Part shown: piece by piece, positions 19,987-28,486 of the stretch | How positions within the stretch are numbered: position 1 is the first letter of the stretch | Layout: each line of letters starts with the position of its first letter | NCBI RefSeq assembly: GCF_014653695.1 | Contig: NZ_BNAR01000008.1 | Span: forward strand, 310,001 to 374,000 | Length of the DNA stretch: 64,000 bases | Reading direction: 5' to 3' | DNA from: Lentzea cavernae | GTDB taxonomy: Bacteria > Actinomycetota > Actinomycetes > Mycobacteriales > Pseudonocardiaceae | Program-made: the position numbers and the translations under genes | The notes under the pieces: model-generated | The model's database searches: none | What the model was told of the DNA's origin: nothing | Seen by the model: only the letters and a program-made list of their open reading frames with translations

Positions 19987-20484
19987 TCAGACGACCTGCT
20001 CCAACTCGGCGCGCTGCGCGATCGCCCTGCCGAGCCACTTCCGCCCGACCACGACGAGCAGCGCCACACCGGTCGCCGCGACGGTGCCGGCGCCGGATCC
20101 CATCCACAGCCCCAGGACCTCCATGCCGTCGGCGGGCGAGGGGATCTCGGCGAACGTGACGTAGACGAACAGCGTCGCGAGCACCAGGGCGCCCGCGGTG
20201 ATCGCGCCGATCGCGACGTTCGTCCACGTGAGCGCGCCGGACTCGAACACGGTGTCCTCACCCGCCCGCTGCAGCATCCCCCCGAGCGCGACCGCCAGGA
20301 CCTGCAGGCAGGCGATGAAGACGATCGCGAACACCACGAACGGCACCCGCACCGACTCGTACGGCGGGAAGTTCTCGACCTCGTTCGCCGCGGTCCCCGG
20401 GATCACCACGACCTGGGCGAACAGTCCACCGAGGAACGCGAAGGCGAGCAGTGCCTGCAGGAAGAACACCAGTGCGCGGGTCAT
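19987..20484 (-). CDS. DUF2975-like four-TM membrane protein
   Basis: A 165-residue membrane protein with four hydrophobic segments (ALVFFLQALLAFAFLGGLFAQ, VPFVVFAIVFIACLQVLAVALGGML, WTNVAIGAITAGALVLATLFVYV and GAGTVAATGVALLVVVGRKWLGRA). The layout is that of DUF2975 proteins, which often sit beside a small XRE regulator; none is seen here. It faces the thioesterase gene across 93 bp. Function unknown. Confidence 0.8.
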   Translation of the reverse strand: MTRALVFFLQALLAFAFLGGLFAQVVVIPGTAANEVENFPPYESVRVPFVVFAIVFIACLQVLAVALGGMLQRAGEDTVFESGALTWTNVAIGAITAGALVLATLFVYVTFAEIPSPADGMEVLGLWMGSGAGTVAATGVALLVVVGRKWLGRAIAQRAELEQVV

Positions 20485-20577
20485 GAATCGAGTATCGAGA
20501 GCTGCCTATCGATTTTCAATCGGCTGGTGTGGAGGTCCTGTGAAGGTTCGCCCACTCGTGAGCGGTAGGGTCCCCGC

Positions 20578-21009
20578 ATGGGTGTCTTCGTCACTGGTGT
20601 GCGACCGCGATGGTCGGACATGGATGCGTTCGGCCACGTCAACCACGCGAAAACGGTGACGTTGCTCGAAGAGGCCCGGATCGAGCTGCTGTTCACCGAA
20701 GCCGCCCGCCACGGGGTCAAGGAACTGGCCGAGGGCATGGTCGTGGCGAAGCTCGTGGTCGAGTACCTCGCGCCGATCGTGTTCACCGGTGAGGACGTCC
20801 TGGTGGAGATGTCGGTGCGGGAACTGAAGTCCGCGTCGCTGACGCTCGACTACGTGGTGCGCGGCAGCCGCGACGTGAACAGCCCGGTGGTGGTCAAGGC
20901 GGAGACGCTCATGGCGCCCTTCAACGTGACGACAGCACGACCGCGTCGGCTCACCGAGGCCGAGCGCGACTTTCTCGCCGGGTGGCGGGCAGGGGGAAAC
21001 GGTGCCTGA
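20578..21009 (+). CDS. Acyl-CoA thioesterase, 4HBT hotdog family
   Basis: A 143-residue hotdog-fold protein. RWSDMDAFGHVNHAKTVTLLEEARIELL carries the 4HBT signature, with Asp in SDMDAFGHVN acting as the catalytic acid. Substrate unknown. It overlaps the next gene by 8 bp, indicating coupled translation. This pair follows gdh in mycobacteria too (Rv2475c/Rv2474c, from memory). Confidence 0.9.
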   Translation: MGVFVTGVRPRWSDMDAFGHVNHAKTVTLLEEARIELLFTEAARHGVKELAEGMVVAKLVVEYLAPIVFTGEDVLVEMSVRELKSASLTLDYVVRGSRDVNSPVVVKAETLMAPFNVTTARPRRLTEAERDFLAGWRAGGNGA

Positions 21010-21628
21010 GCTGGTGTTGGCCGACGCGGCCGAGAGAGACGACCTCGGGGCGTTCGCCGCGCGGGCGGTGCGCCTCGACGCGCAGTCCGTGGTGCGGCTG
21101 CGCAACCGCAACGAGGAGATGCTCGACGCGTGGATCGCCACGCCGTTCGACGCCCTCGCCACGCGAACCGTTGCGGGACAGGCGAATCCGGCGGACGTCA
21201 CGGTGTCCGGATCGGAGCTGCTGACCGGGCTCGCGGTCATGCGCGACGAGCGCATCGACCCCGGACCGGCCAAGGACCTGATGTGGCGCACGGCCCTGCC
21301 GCCCACCGAGGGCTGGCTCCTGGTCGACCACCTGCCCGTCGAGGTCGTCGCGAAGATCGCCGACGAAGGCGTCGAGGTGGCGCGGGAGAACACCGGGCCG
21401 CAGGGCACGCCGCCGGCTTCGCTGCTCGACCAGACCGTGTTGACGGTCAGCGGGTCCGGGTTGGACGTCAAGATCCCGCTGCGCGTGCTGTTCGCGTTGT
21501 CGGGCATGGGTTTCCTCGGCGAGGACGGCGAGGTCCGGGTGACCGCGACCGACTCGTGGCTGCGGATCGACGCACGCTTCGGCGCCGTGGTCCGGCGCCG
21601 GCACTCCATGCTGCCGCTGATCGTCTGA
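21002..21628 (+). CDS. Conserved actinobacterial protein of unknown function (Rv2474c-like)
   Basis: 208 residues, GTG start inside the thioesterase gene (8-bp overlap). No catalytic motif or TM segment is visible. Conserved-looking stretches are VVRLRNRNEEMLDAWIATPFDALATRTV, AKDLMWRTALPPTEGW and IPLRVLFALSGMGFLG. Its fixed place after the thioesterase suggests a partner role in acyl metabolism, but this is only context. Confidence 0.85.
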   Translation: MPELVLADAAERDDLGAFAARAVRLDAQSVVRLRNRNEEMLDAWIATPFDALATRTVAGQANPADVTVSGSELLTGLAVMRDERIDPGPAKDLMWRTALPPTEGWLLVDHLPVEVVAKIADEGVEVARENTGPQGTPPASLLDQTVLTVSGSGLDVKIPLRVLFALSGMGFLGEDGEVRVTATDSWLRIDARFGAVVRRRHSMLPLIV

Positions 21629-21641
21629 CGCACGAACGAAA

Positions 21642-21671
21642 AGCGCCCCGGAACCCAGGTTCCGGGGCGCT
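21642..21671. terminator. Bidirectional terminator between convergent genes
   Basis: AGCGCCCCGGAACC (21642-21655) is perfectly complementary to 21658-21671. AAAA precedes it and TCTT follows, so it can end both the Rv2474c-like transcript and the alpha-glucosidase operon. Confidence 0.88.
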
Positions 21672-21686
21672 CTTCCATGCGGAGAC

Positions 21687-23279
21687 TCAGACGAGCCAGA
21701 CAGCCGTGTCCGGGGGCAGCTGGTCGCCGTCCATCGGACCGGACGACAGCAGCACCTTGCCGGGAGGCAGCGGCACCGACGCGCCCGAGGTGTTCAGGGC
21801 GCAGATCAGGCCGCCGCCCTTGCGCCGGAACGCGAAGCAGCCGGCGGGAGCGCCGTACCACTCGAGCTCCTCACCGGCGAAGCCCGCGTTGGACTTCCGG
21901 TGCTCCAGCGCCTCGCGGTACAGCGAGAGCATCGAGCCCGGGTCCTCCAGCTGCGCCTCGGCCGTGAGGTGGTCCCACTCGTTCGGCTGCGGCAGCCAGG
22001 TGTTCACGGCCGTGGAGAACCCGAACGGCGGGCTGGTGCCCTCCCACGGGATCGGCACGCGGCAGCCGTCACGGCCGCGCTCGGTGTGCCCGGAGCGCTC
22101 CCAGGTCGGGTCCTGCAGGGCCCAGTCCGGCAGCTCCACGTTCGGCAGGCCGAGCTCTTCGCCGTTGTAGAGGTAGATGACGCCCGGCAGCGCCAGCTCG
22201 ACCAGCGTCATCGCGCGGGCCCGCTGCTCACCGGGGGCACCGCCGCCGTACCGCGTCACGTGGCGCACCACGTCGTGGTTCGACAGCGTCCACGTGGCGG
22301 GGGTACCGGTGGGGGCGACCGCGGCCAGCGAGTGCTCGATCGCCGAACGGACCGCGTCGGCGTCGAAGCCCGCCTGCACCAGGCGGAAGTTGAAGCCCAG
22401 GTGCAGTTCGTCGGGACGGACGTAGGCGGCGAAGCGCTCGTCGTCCTTCACCCAGATCTCGCCGACGGCCATGGTGCCGGGGTAGCCGTCCAGGACCTTG
22501 CGGATCATGCGGTGGATCTCGTGCACGCCGTCGTTGTCGAAGCGCGGGTCGTGCACGTCGTCGGACAGCACGCCGGGGGCCTGCGGGCGGATGTCCATGT
22601 CCGGCAGGCCCTCGGGCTTGGCCATGCCGTGCGCCACGTCGATGCGGAAGCCGTCGACGCCGCGGTCGAGCCAGAACCGCAGGGTCTGCTCCAGGTCGGC
22701 GCGGACCTCCGGGTGCTCCCAGTTGAGGTCGGGCTGCTCCGGCGCGAACAGGTGCAGGTACCACTGGCCGTCCGGCACGCGGGTCCACGCGGGACCGCCG
22801 AAGACCGACGTCCAGTTGTTCGGGGGCTGCGAGCCGTCGAAACCGCGGCCCTCGCGGAAGACGTAGCGGGCGCGCTCCATGCTGCCGGGGCCCGCGTGCA
22901 GCGCCTCCTGGAACCACTCGTGCAGGTCGCTCGAGTGGTTCGGGACCAGGTCGACCGTCACCCGGATGTTGTGCTCGTGCGCGTCTGCCACCAGCCGGTC
23001 GAACGCGGCCAGGTCGCCGAACAGCGGGTCCACGTCGCGCGGGTCGGCCACGTCGTAGCCGTGGTCGGCCATCGGCGAGCGGTAGAACGGGGTGAGCCAG
23101 AGGGCGTCGACCCCGAGCAGCTCCAGGTAGCCGAGGCGGGACCTGATGCCCTCGAGGTCGCCGACGCCGTCGCCGTTGGAGTCGGCGAAGGAGCGCACGT
23201 ACACCTGGTAGAAGACGGCGTCACGCCACCAGGCGGCCTCTTCGGCGATCTCGGGGCTGAGGTCGGAGGATCGTCGCAC
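21687..23279 (-). CDS. aglA: GH13 alpha-glucosidase / oligo-1,6-glucosidase
   Basis: A 530-residue cytoplasmic GH13 enzyme hydrolysing alpha-linked glucosides. Family regions in order: WRDAVFYQVYVRSFADSNGDGVGDLEGI, DLVPNHSSD, GFRIDVAHG (nucleophile Asp), VGEIW (acid Glu) and SNHDVVRH (stabilising Asp). GTG start. It is the last gene of a minus-strand cluster with the truncated globin and MscS genes. A homologue occupies the same relative place in M. tuberculosis (aglA, from memory). Exact linkage specificity cannot be read from the sequence. Confidence 0.94.
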   Translation of the reverse strand: MRRSSDLSPEIAEEAAWWRDAVFYQVYVRSFADSNGDGVGDLEGIRSRLGYLELLGVDALWLTPFYRSPMADHGYDVADPRDVDPLFGDLAAFDRLVADAHEHNIRVTVDLVPNHSSDLHEWFQEALHAGPGSMERARYVFREGRGFDGSQPPNNWTSVFGGPAWTRVPDGQWYLHLFAPEQPDLNWEHPEVRADLEQTLRFWLDRGVDGFRIDVAHGMAKPEGLPDMDIRPQAPGVLSDDVHDPRFDNDGVHEIHRMIRKVLDGYPGTMAVGEIWVKDDERFAAYVRPDELHLGFNFRLVQAGFDADAVRSAIEHSLAAVAPTGTPATWTLSNHDVVRHVTRYGGGAPGEQRARAMTLVELALPGVIYLYNGEELGLPNVELPDWALQDPTWERSGHTERGRDGCRVPIPWEGTSPPFGFSTAVNTWLPQPNEWDHLTAEAQLEDPGSMLSLYREALEHRKSNAGFAGEELEWYGAPAGCFAFRRKGGGLICALNTSGASVPLPPGKVLLSSGPMDGDQLPPDTAVWLV

Positions 23280-23336
23280 GGGGGGTCATCCTGCCATTCG
23301 TCTCGCTGCTAAAGGACCCGAACGGGTGATGGGCGC

Positions 23337-23720
23337 TCAGGACGGGCTGTTCATCAAGCTGTTCGCCGCCATCTCCATGTAGTCCCACAGCTGCTTGTCG
23401 TGAGCCTCGTCCAGACCGGCTTCGTCGAGGGCGATCCTCATGCAGCGCAGCCACGCGTCCCGCTCGACCAGACCGATCGTGAACGGCATGTGGCGCATCC
23501 GCAGCCTCGGGTGGCCCCGGTTGTCCGAGTAGGTGTGGGGGCCGCCCCAGTACTGCATCAGGAACAGGCGGAACCGCTCCTCCGCTGGTCCGAGGTCCTC
23601 TTCCGGGTAGAGGGGGCGGAGGACCTCGTCGGACTTCACCTCTTCGTAGAAGCGCGCGACGATGCGGTGGAACGTCTCCTCGCCACCGACCTGTTCGAAG
23701 AAGCTCACGGGGTTTCCCAC
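23337..23720 (-). CDS. glbO: Group II truncated haemoglobin (trHbO)
   Basis: A 127-residue single-domain globin. YPEEDLGPAEERFRLFLMQYWGGPHTYSDNRGHPRLRMRHMPF matches GlbO, with the proximal His in MRHMPF, the Tyr and Trp haem-pocket residues, and the DAWLRCM helix. GTG at 23720 gives the normal family length; a start at 23816 would add an unrelated 32 residues. Likely role is oxygen or NO/peroxide chemistry near the membrane, as for mycobacterial GlbO. Confidence 0.95.
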   Translation of the reverse strand: MGNPVSFFEQVGGEETFHRIVARFYEEVKSDEVLRPLYPEEDLGPAEERFRLFLMQYWGGPHTYSDNRGHPRLRMRHMPFTIGLVERDAWLRCMRIALDEAGLDEAHDKQLWDYMEMAANSLMNSPS

Positions 23721-23861
23721 ACACCCATCCTGACTCACGCGGGCCACCGGGCGCAGGCCGCCCCGGGTGTTGGCCGTGTCATAGGGGTGTGAACTGGCAG
23801 GACGCCGGGTGATCATCGTCTCGAATGGGTGTTCTAACTCACCCGGCGCCCGCGTTTGAAC

Positions 23862-24773
23862 TCATTTGGCGGTGAAACCGGCGTCCTCGAGGGCGGGCAT
23901 GAGCTGCGCGCGCAGGTTGCGCTGCACCGCCCACTGGCGGCCGGGACGCGTCTTCACGGTGACCCGCAGGGTGATGCCGTCGACGGTGAACTTCTCCACG
24001 CCGAGCACCTCGGGCTTGGCCGTGATGTCGGTCTTGAGCGGTTCCTTCTCGGCGGCGTCCGCGGCCTTGCGCTCCAGCACGGCGGTGGCCTCGGCGAGGT
24101 TCGCGCCGTAGCTCAGCGGCAGGTCGACGACGGCGACCGCGAAGCCCTGCGACGAGTTGCCGACGCGCAGGATCTCGCCGTTGCGGACGTACCAGACGGT
24201 GCCGCCCGTGTCGCGGATCGTGGTGGTGCGCAGCGCGACCGCCTCGACGGTGCCGCTGATCGACGGGCCGAGGTCGACGACGTCGCCCACGCCGTACTGG
24301 TCCTCCAGCAGCATGAACATGCCGGACAGGAAGTCCTTCACCAGGTTCTGGGCGCCGAAGCCGATGGCGACGCCCAGGATGCCCGCCGAGGTCAGCACGG
24401 GCGTGATGTCCAGCCCGACCACGATCATGATCTCCAGGAACGCGATTCCGAAGATCAGGATCGTGACGATCGACTTCAGCACCGAGCCGATCGTGCGGGC
24501 GCGCTGCTCGCGGCGCTCGGAGATCAGGTTTCCGAGCGCCTGGGGCGCGCGCTCCCGCAACGGCTTGAGCAGCCCCGGCTTCTTGCCCTCCTTGCCGGGG
24601 ATCGTGATCCGGTCGATGACCTTGCGGAGCAGGGCCCGGAGGATGAAGGCGGCGATCAGGATCACCACGATCTTGATCGCGCCCGCCAGGATCATCGGGC
24701 CGTACTTCTCGAAGAAGCCGACCGCCTGCGCGGTCCTGTTCGAGATGTCGTCCACGGGACTCGTGGCCATCAC
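23862..24773 (-). CDS. MscS-family mechanosensitive ion channel
   Basis: A 303-residue membrane protein. Three N-terminal TM segments end in the pore-lining helix (TSAGILGVAIGFGAQNLVKDFLSGMFMLLEDQYGVGDVVDLG), followed by the cytosolic beta and alpha/beta domain. It releases solutes on hypo-osmotic shock. GTG at 24773 follows GGAGGG with 9-bp spacing; ATG at 24770 is an alternative. It begins 14 bp after the prolyl oligopeptidase stop, so it is co-transcribed with it. Confidence 0.93.
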   Translation of the reverse strand: MMATSPVDDISNRTAQAVGFFEKYGPMILAGAIKIVVILIAAFILRALLRKVIDRITIPGKEGKKPGLLKPLRERAPQALGNLISERREQRARTIGSVLKSIVTILIFGIAFLEIMIVVGLDITPVLTSAGILGVAIGFGAQNLVKDFLSGMFMLLEDQYGVGDVVDLGPSISGTVEAVALRTTTIRDTGGTVWYVRNGEILRVGNSSQGFAVAVVDLPLSYGANLAEATAVLERKAADAAEKEPLKTDITAKPEVLGVEKFTVDGITLRVTVKTRPGRQWAVQRNLRAQLMPALEDAGFTAK

Positions 24774-24787
24774 GTGGTGGTGCCCTC

Positions 24788-26884
24788 CTACAACTCCATG
24801 CCTGTGGCATTCGCGAGAAACGTCAGCTGGTCCACGGCGAGAGCCACCGTCCGGCTGACCGATCGTCCGGCGTGACCGACCTCGGTCTCGCGGCGGATCA
24901 GCACGGGGTGCTTGGTCGGATCACTTGACGAAGCGTGCTGCAGTGCCGCGCACATCTTCCTGGCGTGGTTGGGGTCCACACGAGAATCCGACTCGAACAC
25001 CGTGAACAACACAGAAGGGTACTCAACGTCCGTTACCACTTGGTGATAAGGCGAGTAGGAGAGCAGCCAGCCCAGTTCCTCGGAAACGCTTGCGCTCCCG
25101 TATTCGTCGGCCCACAGCCGCCCGAGCAGGAACTTCTCGTAGCGCACCATGTCGAGCAGTGGCGCTGAGCACACCACGGCCGCGTAGAGCTCGGGGCGTT
25201 GCGTCAGCGCGGCGCCCACGAGCAGACCGCCGTTGGAGCCTCCCATGATCGACAGCTGCTGGGGCGTGGTCCACCCGTCGCGGACCAGGCGCTCCGCCGC
25301 CGCGTGGAAGTCGTCGAACACGTTCTGCTTGTTGGCGCGCATGCCGTCGACGTGCCAGTCCTCGCCTTCCTCGTCGCCGCCGCGCAACGACACGTGCACC
25401 CACACGCCGCCCGCCTCGACCCAGGCCAGCGTGGTCGCGCTGTAGCCGGGACCACGGCCGATCGCGAAGCCGCCGTAGCCGGTGAGCAGCGCGGGACGGG
25501 GCAGGTCGGGCTTCTGCTCGCCGCTCACGACGAACATCCGGACCGTCGTGCCGTCCTTCGAGGAGTACGCGATCTGCTGCGTCGTCACGGCCGGCAGTTC
25601 GACGCGACCAGGCGCGGCCTCGTGCAGCACCGTCTCCCCGGTGGCCCTGGAGTAGCGGAACACCGACTGCGGCGTCACGAAGTCCGTCCACCCGAACCAG
25701 AGCGTGTCCTGGTCGTGGGGCGTCTGGGGGTCCACAACGGACATGCCGTGCAGCGAACCCGTGCCGGGCAGCGGGATCTCCTGCTTGTGCGCGCCGGTCG
25801 TGGCGTCGTGCAGGTGCAGTTCGGACACCGCGTGCCGGGTGCGCAGGACGACCAGGTCTCCGTCGAGCCAGCGCACGCCGTCGAGCACCGAGTCGGGTTC
25901 CTCGCCGATCAGCTCGGTCCACTCGGTGGGGTTCGCGGGGTCGGCGACGCAGAGGCGCTGCCGGGGCGCGCCGTGGTTGGTGTGCAGGTAGAGCCTGCCG
26001 TCACGCGCGACGGACGCCGAGCACTGGACGCCCTCCTCGGTCAGGATCACGGGCTTGAGCTCACCGGTGCCGTGCAGGTCCGCGATCCACACGGAGTCGT
26101 GCTTCATCGTGCTGGGCGCACCGCTCACGACCAGCCAGCGGCCGTCGTGCGAGACGTTCAGCGTGTAGTAGAACGTGTGCGCCTGGCCGTCGCCGTGCAC
26201 GTTGAGGTCGGTCTCCGGGTCCGTGCCGACGCGGTGGCGCCACACGCGGCGGTGGAACAGCTTCTCGTCCTCGGGCAGCAGCGCCGGGTCGAGCTGGCGG
26301 ACGTAGTAGAACTCCTCGCCGCCCGGCAGCCAGCCGATCGCGGAGTAGCGGCACCGGTCGATGGGACCCTCGACGAGCTCACCGGTCTCGACGTCGATGA
26401 CGTGCAGCAGCGAGTGCTCGTTGCCGCCCACGGACACCTGGTAGGCGAGGCGCGTGCCCTCGAGGCTGGGGGACCAGCCGTCCAGGGTGGTGCTGCCGGA
26501 CGGGTCGAGCGCGCTCACGTCGAGCAGCACGCGTTCGGTGCCGTCGGTCTCGCGCACCACGACGACGGGGTGGTCCTGCTCGGGGCCGCGGCGGGTGAAG
26601 AACGCCCTGCCGGCGCGCCAGCTCGGCGTGGACACCGATCCCGTGCGCATCAGCTCCCTCAGCCGGGCGTCGAGCCGCTCGCGGCCGGGCATCGCGTCCA
26701 ACCAGGAGCGCGCGAGCACGTCCTGCGCCTGCGACCACTCCGCGGTGCGGGGGTCTGCCGTGTCCTCGAGCCAGCGGTACGGATCGGCGACGTCGCGCCC
26801 GTGGAGCTGCTCGGTGAGGTTTAGCCGCTCGGCGATCGGGTAGGTGATCGTCGCAGGCAGTGGAGTGGAAGGGGCCTCTGTCAC
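24788..26884 (-). CDS. Prolyl oligopeptidase (S9A family)
   Basis: A 698-residue cytosolic serine peptidase cleaving after proline in short peptides. The N-terminal part holds the start of the hydrolase fold (ADPYRWLEDTADPRTAEW) and then the beta-propeller. The C-terminal catalytic domain has GYGGFAIGRGP, the nucleophile GGSNGGLLVG (Ser), VLFTVFESDSRVDPNHARKM (Asp) and the EVGHAG region (His). GTG at 26884 gives the usual family N terminus; an upstream start at 26971 adds 29 unrelated residues. Confidence 0.94.
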   Translation of the reverse strand: MTEAPSTPLPATITYPIAERLNLTEQLHGRDVADPYRWLEDTADPRTAEWSQAQDVLARSWLDAMPGRERLDARLRELMRTGSVSTPSWRAGRAFFTRRGPEQDHPVVVVRETDGTERVLLDVSALDPSGSTTLDGWSPSLEGTRLAYQVSVGGNEHSLLHVIDVETGELVEGPIDRCRYSAIGWLPGGEEFYYVRQLDPALLPEDEKLFHRRVWRHRVGTDPETDLNVHGDGQAHTFYYTLNVSHDGRWLVVSGAPSTMKHDSVWIADLHGTGELKPVILTEEGVQCSASVARDGRLYLHTNHGAPRQRLCVADPANPTEWTELIGEEPDSVLDGVRWLDGDLVVLRTRHAVSELHLHDATTGAHKQEIPLPGTGSLHGMSVVDPQTPHDQDTLWFGWTDFVTPQSVFRYSRATGETVLHEAAPGRVELPAVTTQQIAYSSKDGTTVRMFVVSGEQKPDLPRPALLTGYGGFAIGRGPGYSATTLAWVEAGGVWVHVSLRGGDEEGEDWHVDGMRANKQNVFDDFHAAAERLVRDGWTTPQQLSIMGGSNGGLLVGAALTQRPELYAAVVCSAPLLDMVRYEKFLLGRLWADEYGSASVSEELGWLLSYSPYHQVVTDVEYPSVLFTVFESDSRVDPNHARKMCAALQHASSSDPTKHPVLIRRETEVGHAGRSVSRTVALAVDQLTFLANATGMEL

Positions 26885-27035
26885 CTTGTCAAGGGTAGCG
26901 GGCTCTTGAAAACCATCTCCGATAGGGAGCTGGTTCACCCCAGGTTCGATCACGCATCCGTGACACGTCACTTATCACACGTGATTTTTTCCTGGTAAGT
27001 GTGGTCTCCTATGGCTGAACCGGTGGAGGTGTCGC

Positions 27036-27704
27036 GTGCCAGACCGACAACCGACCCCTATCGGCGGCTCGCTGCACGGCGAGGCGGCGCCGACGGTCCC
27101 CCCATGCCGAAATCAGCCCGAGCTGCGGGTCGTGCCGGATGGGGATCGAGATGGGGGAGGTCCCGGTCCGACGCCGGCGGTTTTCCCCTGGGGAAGACGC
27201 AAGGTCCTGCTGCTCAACGCCACGTTCGAGCCGCTCACGGCGTTGTCACTGCGCCGCGCGGTCGTCCTCGTGGTCTGCGGGAAAGCCGAAGTCGTGCACG
27301 GAGACGCTTCCGGGCTGGTGCTGCACTCGTCGAAGTCCGAGGTGCTCGTGCCGTCCGTGATCCGGCTGAGCTCCTACGTGCGCGTGCCTTATCGCGGCCG
27401 TGTGCCGATGACCCGTGCCGGGCTCATGCACCGCGACCGTTATCGCTGCGCCTACTGCGGCGGGCGGGCCGAGACGATCGACCACGTCGTGCCGCGTTCG
27501 CGTGGCGGACCTCACACCTGGACGAACTGCGTCGCCTGCTGTGCGAAGTGCAACCACCGCAAGGCGGACAAGTTGCTGTCGGAGCTGGGCTGGCGGCTGC
27601 GCGTCGTTCCCGCGGCGCCGCGTGGCCCGCACTGGCGGCTGCTCGCCGGGGTGGCCGAGGCTGATCCTCAGTGGTTGCCGTACCTGGGTGAACCCGCGGC
27701 CTGA
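27036..27704 (+). CDS. HNH endonuclease-family protein
   Basis: 222 residues, GTG start with GGAGG at 27025-27029. After a 50-residue Pro/Gly-rich lead comes RRKVLLLNATFEPLTALSLRRAVVLVVCGKAEVVH, then the HNH zinc domain: CAYCGG, ETIDHVVPRSRGGPHTWTNCVACCAKCNHRKADK, with metal-binding His and Asn and two CxxC pairs. This is the widespread single-copy actinobacterial HNH protein (Rv2469c type, from memory), not an obvious mobile-element nuclease. Its cellular role is unproven. Confidence 0.93.
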   Translation: MPDRQPTPIGGSLHGEAAPTVPPCRNQPELRVVPDGDRDGGGPGPTPAVFPWGRRKVLLLNATFEPLTALSLRRAVVLVVCGKAEVVHGDASGLVLHSSKSEVLVPSVIRLSSYVRVPYRGRVPMTRAGLMHRDRYRCAYCGGRAETIDHVVPRSRGGPHTWTNCVACCAKCNHRKADKLLSELGWRLRVVPAAPRGPHWRLLAGVAEADPQWLPYLGEPAA

Positions 27705-27724
27705 TCTGCCGCGTCCGCGCCGGG

Positions 27725-28291
27725 TCAGGCCGCGAGGGAGAAGTCGTCCCGGCGTGCCGTGATGCGCACGGAGTCGTCGTGCGCGGTGATGCGGACCGAG
27801 TCGTCCAGGGTGATGCGCACGGAGTCCTGCTGTGCCGTGATGCGCACGGAGTCGTCGTGCGCCGTGATGCGCACCGAGTCGTCATGCGCGGTGATGCGGA
27901 CTGAGTCCTGCTGCGCCGTGATCCGGACCGAGTCGTCGTGTGCGGTGATGCGCACGGAGTCGTCCATGGTGATGCGGACCGAGTCGTCGTGCGCGGTGAT
28001 CCTGACCGAATCGCTCTGAGCGGTGATCCGGACGGAGTCGTCGTGGGCCGTGATCCGGACGGAGTCGGCGCACGTGATCCTGACCGAATCGCTCGCGGTG
28101 ATGCGCACGGAGTCGCTCATCGTGATGCGGACGGAGTCGCTCGCCGTGATGCGCACCGAATCCGAGGCGGTGATCCGAACGGAGTCGTCCATCGTGATCC
28201 GGACGGAGTCACTGGCGGTGATACGCACTGAGTCGTCCTTGTAGCTCGGAAGAGTGAAGGTCACGGCCTGGGAGGGGGTCATCGTGAACAT
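27725..28291 (-). CDS. DSVRIT tandem-repeat protein, novel
   Basis: 188 residues. ATG at 28291 is preceded by GGAGG with 7-bp spacing. A 19-residue leader (MFTMTPSQAVTFTLPSYKD) is followed by 19 copies of DSVRIT (residues 20-178) and a short tail (ARRDDFSLAA). Two-residue linkers (AS, MD, MS, CA) dominate the first seven copies; three-residue linkers (AHD, AQQ, AQS) dominate the rest, giving 8- then 9-residue periods. No signal peptide or TM segment; one Cys. DSVRIT never changes although its codons vary (Asp 2, Ser 3, Val 3, Arg 4 forms), so this frame is translated and selected. The alternating polar/aliphatic pattern suits stacked beta strands (solenoid or amyloid). A multi-core peptide precursor is an alternative. 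It is divergent from an MFS gene 195 bp away. Confidence 0.85.
   Translation of the reverse strand: MFTMTPSQAVTFTLPSYKDDSVRITASDSVRITMDDSVRITASDSVRITASDSVRITMSDSVRITASDSVRITCADSVRITAHDDSVRITAQSDSVRITAHDDSVRITMDDSVRITAHDDSVRITAQQDSVRITAHDDSVRITAHDDSVRITAQQDSVRITLDDSVRITAHDDSVRITARRDDFSLAA
27758..28234 (-). repeat. Array of 19 tandem 24/27-bp repeats
   Basis: On the plus strand the core is GTGATSCGSACSGAGTC with minor variants, at 19 positions separated by 7-10 variable bases. The period is 24 bp near the 28234 end and mostly 27 bp toward 27758. Because periods are multiples of three, several frames stay open, but only the minus frame crosses the whole array with a ribosome site and synonymous-only core variation. 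Confidence 0.92.
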
Positions 28292-28486
28292 TTTGTGTCC
28301 TCCAACTCGTTCGGGGCGGGTGCGCAAGACCCGTATAGGTGAAAAGCTAGGAGGTGAGTGATCCGGGAACAAGACCCCAAACCGGCACCCGTTCGCCTCC
28401 GACCGGGTGAGGCCTGACCGGGTGTAACCGCTGCGCCGCACGAGAGCACTCGTTGGCCTTACTGGCCGGTATGGACACGCTCTGTA

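Noticed and set aside
14553..20261. A 1902-codon open frame antisense to gdh
   Set aside because: It is a shadow of the GC-rich third codon positions of gdh. Its product is full of Arg, Val, His, Gln and Asp in no domain pattern, while the plus strand encodes a complete, recognisable enzyme.
27036..27704. HNH protein as part of a restriction or homing system
   Set aside because: It matches the single-copy conserved actinobacterial HNH protein in its normal genomic place, and no methylase or intron is adjacent.
27758..28234. CRISPR array
   Set aside because: Repeats are 24-27 bp apart with only 7-10 variable bases between cores, far too short for spacers, and there are no cas genes.
27759..28244. 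Plus-strand repeat frames (MRTESS units) over the DSVRIT array
   Set aside because: They are broken by a stop at about 28019, have no ribosome site, and their repeated residues change where the minus-strand residues do not.
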